In this document: piece by piece, positions 1 to 9,138 of the stretch
Layout: each line of letters starts with the position of its first letter
How positions within the stretch are numbered: position 1 is the stretch's first letter
Origin: Rouxiella sp. S1S-2
GTDB taxonomy: Bacteria > Pseudomonadota > Gammaproteobacteria > Enterobacterales > Enterobacteriaceae
Direction of reading: 5' to 3'
DNA length: 64,000 bases
NCBI RefSeq assembly: GCF_009208105.1
Contig: NZ_WFKL01000001.1
Coordinates: 558,001-622,000, forward strand
Position numbers and translations under genes: made by a program
Notes under the pieces: generated by a model
What the model was told of the DNA's origin: nothing
The model's database searches: none
Seen by the model: only the letters and a program-made list of their open reading frames with translations

Positions 1-318
1 CCCAAGATTTTACCCAATGGCGCCATCACTCTGGCGCTGCAAATAAGCCAGAACATGCCGGGGCGTAAAATAAAGCAGGCGGAGGGGGAAGCGCTGTCGA
101 TTGATAAGCAGGAAATTAAAACGCAAGTCACGGTGAAAGACGGCGAGACATTGGTATTAGGCGGTATTTTTCAGCAACAGGGTATAAACACAGAGAATAA
201 AGTACCGGGTTTAGGCAATATTCCCTTGATAGGTGGGCTGTTTAAACAACAATCTATGCATGACCAACGTCGCGAATTGGTGATTTTTATCACCCCAACG
301 TTAATCAACAGCCAATAA
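1..318 (+). CDS. hofQ: HofQ, type IV pilus/DNA-uptake secretin, C-terminal end (5' partial)
   Basis: The reading frame is open from base 1, so only the last 105 residues are present. They carry the conserved secretin C-terminal signature: a VLGGIF stretch followed by VPGLGNIPLIGGLF, then a strand rich in ELVIFITPT. Secretins form the outer-membrane ring through which type IV pili or transforming DNA pass; HofQ (PilQ-like) is needed by E. coli to use DNA as a nutrient. Its position directly upstream of aroK matches hofQ in E. coli. The rest of the hof cluster lies outside the window. Confidence 0.9.
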   Translation, partial: PKILPNGAITLALQISQNMPGRKIKQAEGEALSIDKQEIKTQVTVKDGETLVLGGIFQQQGINTENKVPGLGNIPLIGGLFKQQSMHDQRRELVIFITPTLINSQ

Positions 319-681
319 GCAGCAAAAGTTTGGGTATACTGTCTGACTGAAACCGCACAATAACGTTGAGCGTATGCAACTTTTTGTGTCTTGAAAGGCT
401 TCTGAGTTTGACGCTGCGGCAGATTTAGCTTACAAGGGTTACCGAATTGAGCACCGAGATTTTTTTAATGCCAGCGCGCCGATAAAAACGTATGGTTTCC
501 CTCCTGCGGAGCGCTAAGTAGTTACATGTAGTTTATTCGGTTGCCAAACTACCAGGAGTGTTGAGATAATTTTCATCTGATCTCGCACTATCGCTCATGA
601 GGTTTCAGTTTAGGTCCCGCCGCTGATGTGATTGGCGGGGCGGGTTATCATCAACGAATTGTCTTAGTAATACCGAAAAAC
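319..681 (+). promoter_or_regulatory. hofQ-aroK intergenic region with candidate aroK promoter
   Basis: This 363-base stretch holds no convincing gene. A candidate sigma-70 promoter is TTGACG at 408-413 with TACAAG at 431-436 (17-base spacer). A GC hairpin, CCCGCC at 616-621 pairing with GGCGGG at 634-639, lies in the presumed aroK leader. An in-frame GTG at 628 would extend AroK by 18 residues, but homology starts at the ATG at 682. The promoter is proposed from sequence only. Confidence 0.35.
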
Positions 682-1203
682 ATGGCAGAGAAACGCAATA
701 TCTTTCTGGTTGGGCCTATGGGTGCCGGCAAAAGCACTATTGGTCGACAGTTAGCTCAACAACTCAATATGGAGTTTTTTGACTCCGATCACGAAATTGA
801 GCGACGTACCGGAGCTGATGTGGGCTGGGTATTTGATTTGGAAGGTGAGGAAGGATTCCGCGACCGCGAAGAGAAAGTGATCAACGAGCTCACCGAAAAA
901 CAAGGCATCGTTCTGGCAACTGGTGGCGGATCCGTGAAATCACGTGAAACGCGTAACCGCTTGTCAGCCCGCGGCGTCGTCGTATATTTAGAAACTACAA
1001 TTGAAAAACAGCTGGCACGTACTCAACGTGACAAGAAACGTCCTTTGTTGCAGGTGAGTTCTCCGCCACGTGAAGTGCTTGAAGCACTTGCGGCAGAGCG
1101 CAACCCGCTGTACGAAGAGATAGCGGACGTGACAATCCGTACTGACGACCAAAGCGCCAAAGTTGTTGCTAATCAAATCATTAACATGATTGAAAGCAAT
1201 TAA
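682..1203 (+). CDS. aroK: Shikimate kinase I
   Basis: Phosphorylates shikimate at the 3-hydroxyl with ATP, the fifth step of the chorismate pathway, in the cytoplasm. The 173-residue protein begins [19 protein letters not shown], so the P-loop (GPMGAGKS) sits at residues 10-17. The shikimate-binding region with DSDHEIE and the GGG loop (ATGGGSV) follow. Length and start equal E. coli AroK, and sequence is almost identical except for a few substitutions near residue 130. It heads the aroK-aroB-damX-dam-rpe-gph-trpS cluster. Confidence 0.97.
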   Translation: MAEKRNIFLVGPMGAGKSTIGRQLAQQLNMEFFDSDHEIERRTGADVGWVFDLEGEEGFRDREEKVINELTEKQGIVLATGGGSVKSRETRNRLSARGVVVYLETTIEKQLARTQRDKKRPLLQVSSPPREVLEALAAERNPLYEEIADVTIRTDDQSAKVVANQIINMIESN

Positions 1204-1259
1204 TTTTGGTATTCCACCATAGCCTGAGGGTGTAAGTTAAGAAGGTCATTGAGCACGAC

Positions 1260-2348
1260 ATGGAGAGGATTACTGTAACGTTAGGGGAACGTAGTTATCC
1301 CATTACGATTGCCGCCGGATTGTTTAACGATCCGGCTTCTTTTATGCCTGTAAAGGCGGGTGATCAAGTCATGCTGGTTACAAACCAGACATTGGCACCT
1401 CTCTATCTGGACAAAGTTCGTTCAGTGCTGGAGCAGGCAGGCGTTCGTGTTGATCAGGTGATTCTGCCTGATGGCGAACAGTACAAATCCCTGTCTGTTC
1501 TTAATGAAGTTTTTTCGGCGTTACTGGAAAAACCTCATGGTCGTGATACCACGCTCATCGCGCTTGGCGGCGGTGTTGTGGGTGATTTGACCGGCTTTGC
1601 TGCGGCTAGCTATCAACGTGGTGTGCGCTTTATACAGGTGCCCACCACGCTGCTTTCTCAGGTTGACTCTTCCGTTGGGGGCAAAACTGCCGTCAACCAT
1701 CCGTTAGGCAAGAACATGATTGGGGCATTTTATCAACCTGCTTCGGTCGTGGTCGATGTAGACTGCCTGCGTACTCTGCCAGCGCGTGAACTTTCTTCTG
1801 GTCTGGCAGAGGTTATCAAATACGGCATTATTCTGGATGCCGATTTCTTCGTTTGGCTCGAGAACAACCTCGATGCACTGTTAGCGCTCGATATCACCGC
1901 GCTTTCTTACTGCATTCGTCGTTGCTGCGAGCTGAAAGCCGAGGTTGTGGCCGCTGATGAGCACGAACACGGCATGCGTGCCTTGCTCAATCTGGGTCAC
2001 ACCTACGGCCATGCTATTGAAGCTGCAATGGGCTATGGCAACTGGCTACACGGCGAAGCCATCGCCGCCGGCATGGTTATGGCCTGTTATACCGCGCATC
2101 GTCTTGGTCAGTTCAGTCTGCAGGACATCGAGCGTGTGAAGTCTTTGCTGGTACGCGCAGGCTTGCCTGTCAGCGGCCCGCAGGAGATGACCGCCGAGTC
2201 TTATCTGCCACACATGATGCGCGATAAAAAAGTATTGGCCGGTGAGTTGCGCCTGGTTCTGCCAACGGCAGTGGGGCAATCTGAAGTGCGCAAAGGCGTA
2301 CCTCATGACATGGTGTTGGCCTCGATTGAAGATTGCCGGGTGCCTTGA
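1260..2348 (+). CDS. aroB: 3-dehydroquinate synthase
   Basis: Converts DAHP to 3-dehydroquinate, the second step of the shikimate pathway; NAD- and metal-dependent. The 362-residue length equals E. coli AroB. Visible motifs are the NAD-binding [11 protein letters not shown] loop near residue 104, the [19 protein letters not shown] active-site segment near 130-150, and the metal ligands in the E..KYG and [12 protein letters not shown] segments (His near 247). It lies 56 bases after aroK, so two enzymes of the same pathway are adjacent and likely cotranscribed. Confidence 0.97.
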   Translation: MERITVTLGERSYPITIAAGLFNDPASFMPVKAGDQVMLVTNQTLAPLYLDKVRSVLEQAGVRVDQVILPDGEQYKSLSVLNEVFSALLEKPHGRDTTLIALGGGVVGDLTGFAAASYQRGVRFIQVPTTLLSQVDSSVGGKTAVNHPLGKNMIGAFYQPASVVVDVDCLRTLPARELSSGLAEVIKYGIILDADFFVWLENNLDALLALDITALSYCIRRCCELKAEVVAADEHEHGMRALLNLGHTYGHAIEAAMGYGNWLHGEAIAAGMVMACYTAHRLGQFSLQDIERVKSLLVRAGLPVSGPQEMTAESYLPHMMRDKKVLAGELRLVLPTAVGQSEVRKGVPHDMVLASIEDCRVP

Positions 2349-2374
2349 AATTCAGACGGGTTGGAGGATTTTAG

Positions 2375-3439
2375 ATGGACGATTTAACACCGGAAGACGA
2401 TCTTAAGCCAGATACCAGCGACCGCCGCCCACAGCGCTCGCGTAAACAGTCTTCGCCTGCACCAAAGCTTGCGGTATCCCGTCAGTATTTAATGATTGGT
2501 ATTGGCATTATTGTGCTGCTGCTGTTGATTCTGGGGATCGGCTCTGCGCTGAAGTCTCCGGCTCAAAATAACGCTGCTGCGCCTTCTAACGGGCCGAAAG
2601 ATATTAATCTTTCTGGTTCGAGCAGTGATGCGTCAACCGCGAGCAGCACGCCAGCAACGCCTAATGCTCAGACACCTTCGTCTGCGACTCAGTCTGATGC
2701 CAATGCGTCTTCGCAGCCGAAAAGCATCGGTCTGCCGCCTATTTCTTCTACCCCGACGCAGGCTCAGCCTCAGGCCGATAACGGTCAGAAAGAGCGCGTA
2801 GACCTGCCGGGCGATATTAACGATGCGCTTTCCCAGCAGCAGGGGCAGGTTAACGCCGCTGCTCAGGATGGCATTAATGCGGGCAATCAGTCTCTGACCT
2901 CATTACCAACGGCACCGGCTACTATCAACAGCAGCCTTAAAGGCCGCGCGCCGGCCGCAGTGACACCGCGTCCTGCACACCGCACGCCGGAAAAAACCAC
3001 CGCCGTTGAACATCGCACCGAACGTCGTACCGAACACACTACGCCAGCCAGAAAGCCAATTGCCAAGGCCGCGGAGCCTGTGCGTAAGCCTGAAATCAAA
3101 GGAGAAGCAGAGCATCATGCCGCTGCTCCCGCAAGAACGAGCGTCGAGTCGGGCAGCGCTGCCGCGCTGAAATCTGCACCAGGTAGCCATTTTACCCTGC
3201 AGCTTAGCGGTGCATCGCAGGCTAACTCTTTGAATACTTTTGCTCGTCAGCAGGGGCTTAAAAACTACACCGTCTATCAGACCGCACGCGATGGCAAACC
3301 CTGGTTTGTATTAGTCAGCGGTAACTATGCGTCTTCTGCCGAAGCAAAACGCGCGATAGCCAGTTTACCTGCCGACGTTCAAGCGAAAAAACCGTGGGTT
3401 AAGCCTGTACATCAAGTACAGCAAGACCTTAAAAAATGA
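2375..3439 (+). CDS. damX: DamX, SPOR-domain cell-division protein
   Basis: Bitopic inner-membrane protein recruited to the septum by peptidoglycan binding. Sequence shows a charged cytoplasmic N-terminus (about 1-37), one membrane segment rich in Ile/Leu (about 38-60), a long Ala/Pro/Ser/Thr/Gln-rich periplasmic linker, and a C-terminal SPOR domain (about 270-345, starting SHFTLQLSG). At 354 residues it is shorter than E. coli DamX (428); the difference is in the low-complexity linker, the part that varies most. A strong GGAGG precedes the ATG. Confidence 0.92.
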   Translation: MDDLTPEDDLKPDTSDRRPQRSRKQSSPAPKLAVSRQYLMIGIGIIVLLLLILGIGSALKSPAQNNAAAPSNGPKDINLSGSSSDASTASSTPATPNAQTPSSATQSDANASSQPKSIGLPPISSTPTQAQPQADNGQKERVDLPGDINDALSQQQGQVNAAAQDGINAGNQSLTSLPTAPATINSSLKGRAPAAVTPRPAHRTPEKTTAVEHRTERRTEHTTPARKPIAKAAEPVRKPEIKGEAEHHAAAPARTSVESGSAAALKSAPGSHFTLQLSGASQANSLNTFARQQGLKNYTVYQTARDGKPWFVLVSGNYASSAEAKRAIASLPADVQAKKPWVKPVHQVQQDLKK

Positions 3440-3518
3440 ATCTGATCTGTACGCGATGTGCTGTCTAAAACAGGGTACAATCCGCGGCTGTGAATTGTAT
3501 AAGTAGCTAACTGACGGC

Positions 3519-4331
3519 ATGAAGAAGAACCGCGCTTTTTTAAAATGGGCTGGTGGTAAATATCCGCTGGTTGATGACATCAAACGTTATCTGCCAGCGG
3601 GAGATTGCTTGATTGAGCCTTTTGTTGGTGCGGGATCTGTGTTTCTTAACACTGATTATGAAGCCTATATTCTGGCCGACATTAACAACGATTTGATTGC
3701 GTTGTACAACATCGTAAAATTGCGTCATGTAGAGTTCATTCGTGACGCAAGAGAGCTTTTTACTCCAGAGTTTAATCAGTCCGAACGGTACTATCAGCTC
3801 AGGGCAGAGTTCAATGCCAGCACTGACAGTTACCGTCGTTCGCTGCTTTTTTTATATCTTAATCGCCATTGTTACAATGGACTTTGTCGCTACAACCTCA
3901 GTGGATCGTTTAATGTGCCTTTTGGGCGCTATAAAAAACCTTATTTCCCCGAGGACGAATTGCATTGGTTCTCTGAAAAAGCACAGAATGCACAGTTTGT
4001 GTGTGAACATTACCAGCAAACTCTGTTGAAAGCTGAAAAGGGTTCCGTGGTGTATTGCGACCCGCCGTATGTGCCGCTTTCGGCTACGGCGAACTTTACC
4101 GCTTACCACACCAACAGCTTTAGCATGACTGACCAGAAAAACCTCGCCCGAATGGCCGAGCAACTTTCCTTGGAGCAGCGTGTGCCGGTATTAATATCGA
4201 ACCACGATACTGAATTGACCCGTGACTGGTATGCCTCTGCGGTGCTGCATGTCGTGACCGCAAGACGCACCATCAGCAGTAACATATTGCAGCGCAGCAA
4301 GGTAACCGAGCTTTTGGCTTTGTATAGCTAA
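3519..4331 (+). CDS. dam: Dam DNA adenine methyltransferase (GATC)
   Basis: Methylates N6 of adenine in GATC, which directs mismatch repair strand choice, replication initiation timing and gene regulation. The 270-residue protein shows the order typical of alpha-class methylases: the SAM-binding start FLKWAGGKY (about 7-15), EPFVGAGSVF (about 34-43), the target-recognition region in the middle, and the catalytic DPPY at 181-184. E. coli Dam is 278 residues; the difference is at the C-terminus. It stands between damX and rpe as in E. coli. Confidence 0.97.
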   Translation: MKKNRAFLKWAGGKYPLVDDIKRYLPAGDCLIEPFVGAGSVFLNTDYEAYILADINNDLIALYNIVKLRHVEFIRDARELFTPEFNQSERYYQLRAEFNASTDSYRRSLLFLYLNRHCYNGLCRYNLSGSFNVPFGRYKKPYFPEDELHWFSEKAQNAQFVCEHYQQTLLKAEKGSVVYCDPPYVPLSATANFTAYHTNSFSMTDQKNLARMAEQLSLEQRVPVLISNHDTELTRDWYASAVLHVVTARRTISSNILQRSKVTELLALYS

Positions 4332-4357
4332 CTAAACGTAAAGCGTAGGAGATGCGG

Positions 4358-5047
4358 ATGAAAAAGTTTTTGATTGCTCCATCCATTCTTGCGGCTGACT
4401 TTGCCCGCCTGGGTGAAGACACCGTCAAGGCATTGGAAGCAGGCGGCGACGTGGTGCATTTCGATGTCATGGATAATCACTATGTACCGAATCTGACTAT
4501 CGGTCCAAACGTCTGCCAGTCTTTGCATAAGTATCTGCAAGACAAAGGGATTAATAAACCGATTGACGTTCACCTGATGGTGATGCCGGTCGACAGTCTG
4601 ATCCCACAGTTTGCCGAAGCAGGTGCGACCTACATTACTTTCCATCCTGAAGCCACGCTACACGTTGACCGTACTTTGCAACTCATCAAATCACATGGCT
4701 GCAAGGCAGGACTGGTGTTTACGCCAACGACCCCGCTGAGCTATCTAGACTACGTGATGGACAAGCTCGACGTGATTCTGCTGATGTCGATTAACCCAGG
4801 CTTTGGTGGACAGACCTTTATTCCCGCCACGCTCGATAAACTGCGCCAGGTGCGCCAGCGCATTGACGAAAGCGGCTACGACATTCGCCTCGAAATCGAC
4901 GGCGGCGTAAAAATCGACAATATCGGTGAAATTGCGGCTGCCGGCGCCGACATGTTTGTTGCCGGTTCGGCTATCTTTAGCCAGCCTGACTACCGCACAG
5001 TGATCGACAGCATGCGCAGCGAACTGGCTAAGGTTTCCCATGAGTGA
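4358..5047 (+). CDS. rpe: Ribulose-phosphate 3-epimerase
   Basis: Interconverts ribulose 5-phosphate and xylulose 5-phosphate in the non-oxidative pentose phosphate pathway. A TIM-barrel protein; visible motifs are [12 protein letters not shown] with a metal-binding His/Asp pair, VHLMV, and the phosphate-binding end with [12 protein letters not shown]. An AGGAG at 4347-4351 has six bases of spacing to the ATG at 4358 and none to the ATG at 4352, so 4358 is preferred (229 residues). Compared with E. coli there is a short insertion after the SLHKY segment. It overlaps gph by eight bases. Confidence 0.96.
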   Translation: MKKFLIAPSILAADFARLGEDTVKALEAGGDVVHFDVMDNHYVPNLTIGPNVCQSLHKYLQDKGINKPIDVHLMVMPVDSLIPQFAEAGATYITFHPEATLHVDRTLQLIKSHGCKAGLVFTPTTPLSYLDYVMDKLDVILLMSINPGFGGQTFIPATLDKLRQVRQRIDESGYDIRLEIDGGVKIDNIGEIAAAGADMFVAGSAIFSQPDYRTVIDSMRSELAKVSHE

Positions 5048-5738
5048 GACTCTTTCCCCGCAGGGTGTCGCTTTTGACCTCGACGGCACGCTGGTTGACA
5101 GCGCGCCGGGCCTGGCAGAGGCGGTAGACCGCGCACTGGAAGACGTTGGGCTGCAAAAAGCGGGCATAGCGCGCGTCAGCACCTGGATTGGTAACGGTGC
5201 CGACGTCATGGTAGAGCGCGCGGTGCGCTGGGCCGAAGGTGATCTCAGTCCCGCATTCTGTCTGAGCGTACGTGACAAATTTGACCATTACTATGCCGAG
5301 ACCGCCGCCGGTGGCAGCAAACTCTATCCGCAGGTAAAAGAAACGCTGCATGCGCTCGCGGCGGCAGGTATTCCGCTGGGCCTGATAACCAACAAGCCGA
5401 CGCCTTTTGTTGCGCCGCTGCTGGTGTCGTTGGGTCTTGACGGTTTATTTTCCCAGGTGCTGGGCGGTGACGACGTGGTGCAAAAAAAACCGCATCCCGC
5501 TCCGCTGTACCTGATGCTGGCCAATTTGGGCCTGCGTGCCAGTGAGCTGGTGTTTGTGGGCGATTCACGCAATGACATTCAGGCGGCGCAGGCGGCGGGT
5601 TGTCAGTGTGTGGGCATGACCTACGGTTATAATTACGGTGAAGACATCGCGCTGAGTAAACCCGACCGGGTTCTCGAATGTTTTGCCGACCTTTTGCCCA
5701 CCTTAGGGCTACCCTCTTTAAAGGATCAGGAAGCTTAA
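5040..5738 (+). CDS. gph: Phosphoglycolate phosphatase
   Basis: HAD-superfamily hydrolase that removes phosphoglycolate, a by-product of DNA 3'-end repair and oxidative metabolism. The nucleophile motif I is [10 protein letters not shown] near residue 13, motif II is LITNKP near 119-124, and motif III/IV lies in KKPHPAP and [12 protein letters not shown]. The 232-residue length is slightly below E. coli Gph (252). Its start lies inside the end of rpe, which suggests translational coupling, and trpS follows three bases after its stop. Confidence 0.95.
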   Translation: MSETLSPQGVAFDLDGTLVDSAPGLAEAVDRALEDVGLQKAGIARVSTWIGNGADVMVERAVRWAEGDLSPAFCLSVRDKFDHYYAETAAGGSKLYPQVKETLHALAAAGIPLGLITNKPTPFVAPLLVSLGLDGLFSQVLGGDDVVQKKPHPAPLYLMLANLGLRASELVFVGDSRNDIQAAQAAGCQCVGMTYGYNYGEDIALSKPDRVLECFADLLPTLGLPSLKDQEA

Positions 5739-5741
5739 AAA

Positions 5742-6746
5742 ATGAGTAAACCCATCGTCTTTAGTGGCGCACAACCTTCTGGTGAATTGAGCATTGGTAA
5801 CTACATGGGTGCTCTGCGTCAATGGGTTAAAATGCAAGATGACTTTGACTGCATTTACTGCATCGTTGACCTGCACGCAATTACTGCACGTCAAGATCCT
5901 GCTCAATTACGCAAAGCCACCCTCGACACCCTGGCGCTGTATCTCGCCTGCGGTATTGATCCCAAGAAGAGCACGATTTTTGTTCAGTCACACGTGGCCG
6001 AGCACTCCCAGCTCGGTTGGGCGCTGAACTGCTACACTTATTTTGGTGAACTGAGCCGCATGACGCAGTTTAAAGACAAGTCTGCGCGCTACGCTGAAAA
6101 CATCAACGCCGGTCTGTTTGACTATCCGGTGCTGATGGCGGCCGACATTCTACTGTACCAGACCAATCAGGTGCCGGTAGGTGAAGACCAGAAGCAGCAT
6201 CTGGAGCTGAGTCGCGATATCGCAGGTCGTTTCAACGCGCTTTATGGCGACACCTTTGCCGTTCCCGAGCCGTTTATTCCGAAGTCTGGTGCCCGCGTGA
6301 TGTCATTGCAGGACCCGACCAAGAAGATGTCCAAGTCAGACGACAACCGCAACAACGTGATTGGCCTGCTCGAAGACACCAAGTCTGTGACCAAAAAAAT
6401 CAAACGCGCCATGACGGACTCGGAAGAGCCGCCGGTCATTCGTTACGATCAGGTCGCCAAGCCGGGCGTTTCCAACCTGCTGGATATTCTCTCAGGGGTG
6501 AACGGCAAGAGCATTGCCGAGCTGGAAGCGGAGTTTGAAGGTCAGATGTATGGTCACTTGAAAGGTGCTGTGGCAGAAGCGGTTTCCGAGATGCTGACCG
6601 GTCTGCAGGAGCGTTTTCACCAGTACCGCGCCGACGAAGCTTTCTTGCAACAGGTGATGCGTGAGGGGGCTGAAAAAGCGCGCTCGCGTGCTCAGGTAAC
6701 GTTGAAGAAGGTGTATGAAGCCATCGGTTTTGTCCCTGCACCGTAA
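5742..6746 (+). CDS. trpS: Tryptophanyl-tRNA synthetase
   Basis: Class I aminoacyl-tRNA synthetase charging tRNA-Trp. The 334-residue length equals E. coli TrpS. The HIGH-equivalent lies in [14 protein letters not shown] near residues 10-23, and the KMSKS loop ([13 protein letters not shown]) near residue 195. It is the last gene of the aroK cluster and is followed by a rho-independent terminator at 6891-6919. Confidence 0.97.
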   Translation: MSKPIVFSGAQPSGELSIGNYMGALRQWVKMQDDFDCIYCIVDLHAITARQDPAQLRKATLDTLALYLACGIDPKKSTIFVQSHVAEHSQLGWALNCYTYFGELSRMTQFKDKSARYAENINAGLFDYPVLMAADILLYQTNQVPVGEDQKQHLELSRDIAGRFNALYGDTFAVPEPFIPKSGARVMSLQDPTKKMSKSDDNRNNVIGLLEDTKSVTKKIKRAMTDSEEPPVIRYDQVAKPGVSNLLDILSGVNGKSIAELEAEFEGQMYGHLKGAVAEAVSEMLTGLQERFHQYRADEAFLQQVMREGAEKARSRAQVTLKKVYEAIGFVPAP

Positions 6747-6791
6747 ATCCTTCGTTCTTGGATCCACGGCTGCGTTGGCTTTGCTTGGTCC

Positions 6792-6823
6792 CCCGAATCA
6801 CTGACCTGTGTCAGCTCATCGGG
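6792..6823. repeat. Intergenic 32-base dyad element
   Basis: CCCGA at 6792-6796 pairs with TCGGG at 6819-6823, and CTGAC with GTCAG in the centre, leaving a CTGT loop and short ATCA/CTCA bulges. There is no T-run, so it is not a terminator. Its form resembles short hairpin repeats found between genes in Serratia and relatives. It was not seen a second time in this window, so the repeat status is an inference. Confidence 0.4.
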
Positions 6824-6890
6824 ATGCCCAAGCTTGCCACCTTGCTGCAAAGCCAAATACTTCCGATTTGATTCTGGAAATGTTCTATCA

Positions 6891-6919
6891 AAACCACGTC
6901 TTTAGGGCGTGGTTTTTTT
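6891..6919. terminator. Rho-independent terminator after trpS, overlapping the end of the facing MFS gene
   Basis: AAACCACG at 6891-6898 pairs with CGTGGTTT at 6908-6915 around a short loop, followed by further T residues. It ends the aroK-trpS transcript. The last codons of the opposing MFS gene (stop at 6902) lie inside the stem. Confidence 0.85.
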
Positions 6920-8335
6920 ATGGCTGGAGCTGGGTAATAATATCGCGGTCCACAAGACGCCTGCCAGTACTGACAGCGCGATAGCGACGCAGAGGGCGAG
7001 GTGCAGGCCGGTGGTAAAGGATTGAATCGACATCATTAAGCTGCCAAAAATTGCGACCCCCAGCGCCGACCCCGTTTGCCGACTGGCGTTCAGCACGCCT
7101 GCTGCGATGCCTGCCCTGTCTTTTTTGATACTGCCCATCAGTGAGGCCGTTGCGACCGGTGTTATCACTCCTGCTGCCAGTCCCAGTGCCGGAAAACACA
7201 GGGCAATACGCCAGTAAGGTGCGTTTTCCCCCATGAACAGCAGCCCCGCAAAGCCGGCGGCATATAAACCGCAGCAACCGGCAATCAGCCAAAGCGGCCC
7301 GATGAGTCGGTTAATTTTACCCGCGCTAAAACTGCCTAATGTCACCAGCAGGGTCAGAGGAAGAAAGGCTAGCCCAGTATCCAGCGGTGTCCATCCGCGA
7401 ACCTGCTGAAAATAAAGACTCAACAGGAAAAAGAGTCCATAAAATACTAACCCCGAAATGAGCGACACCAGCGCCGAGGCGGAGAATTCTGCAAGACGAA
7501 ACAAGTTCATCGGTAGCATCGGCTGTTTGCAGCGACGCTCGACCATGACGAAAAGTCCGCAGGCGCCTAACGCCACTGCCGTGCCAAGCTGTATGAGAGG
7601 GTCGTGCCAGCCGCGTGGCGCCATTTCAATCAGGACGGCAATCGACGTCGCCAGCGAGATAATCGCGAGCAGCTGCCCGCTCAAATCTATCGGTTTCCGG
7701 TGAGTGGGGGAAGCGGGGGCGGGGATGCGCACCGCCAGCAGTGCGGCAAGCAGGGCAATCGGCACATTGAGCAGAAAAATACTTCGCCAGCCAAAAAAGT
7801 GGATCAGAACCCCACCTAATAGTGGACCCGCCGCCATGGCGATACCTCCGCAACCGGCCCAGACGCCGATGGCTTTGGCTCGGCCATGCGTGTTGGAAAA
7901 CGCGTTGTTAATCAACGCCAACGAGGAGGGTACCAGCAGAGACGCGCCTACACCCTGCAATATTCTGCCGAAAATAAGAGCGGGAAGGGTGGAGGACAGT
8001 CCACATCCTGCCGAGGCGGCGGCAAAAAGCAGTAATCCGATAAGATACGTTTTTTTTGCGCCAAATTTATCACCCAGCGACCCGCCGCCGAGCAGCAGGC
8101 TGGCAAAGGTTAAGGTGTAGGCATTCACTACCCACTGCAGTCCGGACACGGTGGTTTGCAGAGTGGAGGCAAGAGGGGCGAGGCCAACGTTAACAATTGA
8201 GGTGTCGAGTATCACGATAACGTAGCTGAGGCAGGTGGCGGCAACTAACCCTTTTTGGGCGGTGATAGCATTGTCGATTGGCAAAGGCTGAGGTCCATAG
8301 CGTGAGATGGATTGACTATAGCCCGCCGCCGCCAA
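6902..8335 (-). CDS. MFS transporter, DHA2 (EmrB/QacA-type) drug exporter
   Basis: Probable proton-driven multidrug exporter of the inner membrane with about 14 hydrophobic segments over 477 residues. The N-terminal LDTSIVNVGL motif (D1, typical of the 14-TM DHA2 group) is near residue 44, motif A (GGSLGDKFGAKK) near 82, and the antiporter motif C region (AAGPLLGG) near 168. No ATG exists near the N-terminus; the furthest start is a TTG at 8335, and the true start may be slightly inside. The adjacent divergent ArsR-type gene is the likely regulator. The substrate cannot be told from sequence. The gene is not part of the conserved trpS-nir backbone and is probably acquired. Confidence 0.85.
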   Translation of the reverse strand: MAAAGYSQSISRYGPQPLPIDNAITAQKGLVAATCLSYVIVILDTSIVNVGLAPLASTLQTTVSGLQWVVNAYTLTFASLLLGGGSLGDKFGAKKTYLIGLLLFAAASAGCGLSSTLPALIFGRILQGVGASLLVPSSLALINNAFSNTHGRAKAIGVWAGCGGIAMAAGPLLGGVLIHFFGWRSIFLLNVPIALLAALLAVRIPAPASPTHRKPIDLSGQLLAIISLATSIAVLIEMAPRGWHDPLIQLGTAVALGACGLFVMVERRCKQPMLPMNLFRLAEFSASALVSLISGLVFYGLFFLLSLYFQQVRGWTPLDTGLAFLPLTLLVTLGSFSAGKINRLIGPLWLIAGCCGLYAAGFAGLLFMGENAPYWRIALCFPALGLAAGVITPVATASLMGSIKKDRAGIAAGVLNASRQTGSALGVAIFGSLMMSIQSFTTGLHLALCVAIALSVLAGVLWTAILLPSSSHKKTTP

Positions 8336-8398
8336 ATAATGATTCGAGGCGTGTCGAAGTGTTGTATTTCCTATTATCGTAACTTATCCCACTGAAAG

Positions 8399-9124
8399 AT
8401 GGACACAATGAACCAATTTCGCATCTCCGTTGTTGCTCACCTGATTGCCGAGCCGGTTCGTTCAGTGATGTTGATAGCCCTGTCCGGCGGTGAGTCTCTT
8501 TCCTCCAGCGCATTGGCCGACGCGGCAGGCATTACGGCGCAAACGGCGAGTTTTCACCTTGGCAAACTGCGCGAGGGCGGCTTAGTGACCGTTGAGGCAG
8601 TGGGCCGCCATCGCTATTACCAGCTTGCCGGACCGCATGTCTCACATCTTCTTGAAAGTTTGGCGTCGGTCGGTCCGGTTGGATCACAATGGCTGACTAC
8701 ACCCAATCGCTCCGCCAAAGATCTGCGGTTTGCCCGCTGTTGTTACGATCATCTGGCGGGTCAGATTGGCGTCGCTATGACTCAGGGAATGCTAAATCGT
8801 GGACTGCTGGTGGAGGGTAATCAGTGCTACATCTTGAGCGATGCGGGACATAATTGGCTTGAACAACGGGGCGTTGAAATTAGCCATGCTATTTCAGATC
8901 AGGCCGATAACATGCGCCAATGTCTCGACTGGACTGAACGGCAATATCATCTTGCCGGCCCGCTGGGCGCCCGCCTATTGACGGCGTTTTTAGCCTGGAA
9001 ATGGCTGGTTCGTCTACCCGACACGCGATCGTTGAAAGTGACGGCGACCGGTTGGGCCGCCTTTGAGGAGCATTTTGGCATTCGCTATCAGCAAGGCACG
9101 TTTTTATTTATGCCACTGCCCTAA
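8399..9124 (+). CDS. ArsR-family winged-helix transcriptional regulator
   Basis: The first 85 residues form an ArsR-type winged helix: SSSALADAAGITAQTASFHLGKLREGGLVTVE contains the recognition helix, followed by a wing with RHRYYQL. The remaining 150 residues carry no metal-binding Cys motif that I recognise. It is transcribed away from the MFS exporter, with start codons 63 bases apart, the usual arrangement for a local repressor. Two ATGs (8399 and 8408) compete and neither has a strong ribosome site. Function as a drug- or metabolite-responsive repressor of the exporter is inferred. Confidence 0.75.
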   Translation: MDTMNQFRISVVAHLIAEPVRSVMLIALSGGESLSSSALADAAGITAQTASFHLGKLREGGLVTVEAVGRHRYYQLAGPHVSHLLESLASVGPVGSQWLTTPNRSAKDLRFARCCYDHLAGQIGVAMTQGMLNRGLLVEGNQCYILSDAGHNWLEQRGVEISHAISDQADNMRQCLDWTERQYHLAGPLGARLLTAFLAWKWLVRLPDTRSLKVTATGWAAFEEHFGIRYQQGTFLFMPLP

Positions 9125-9138
9125 GTCGTGATTTTTCA

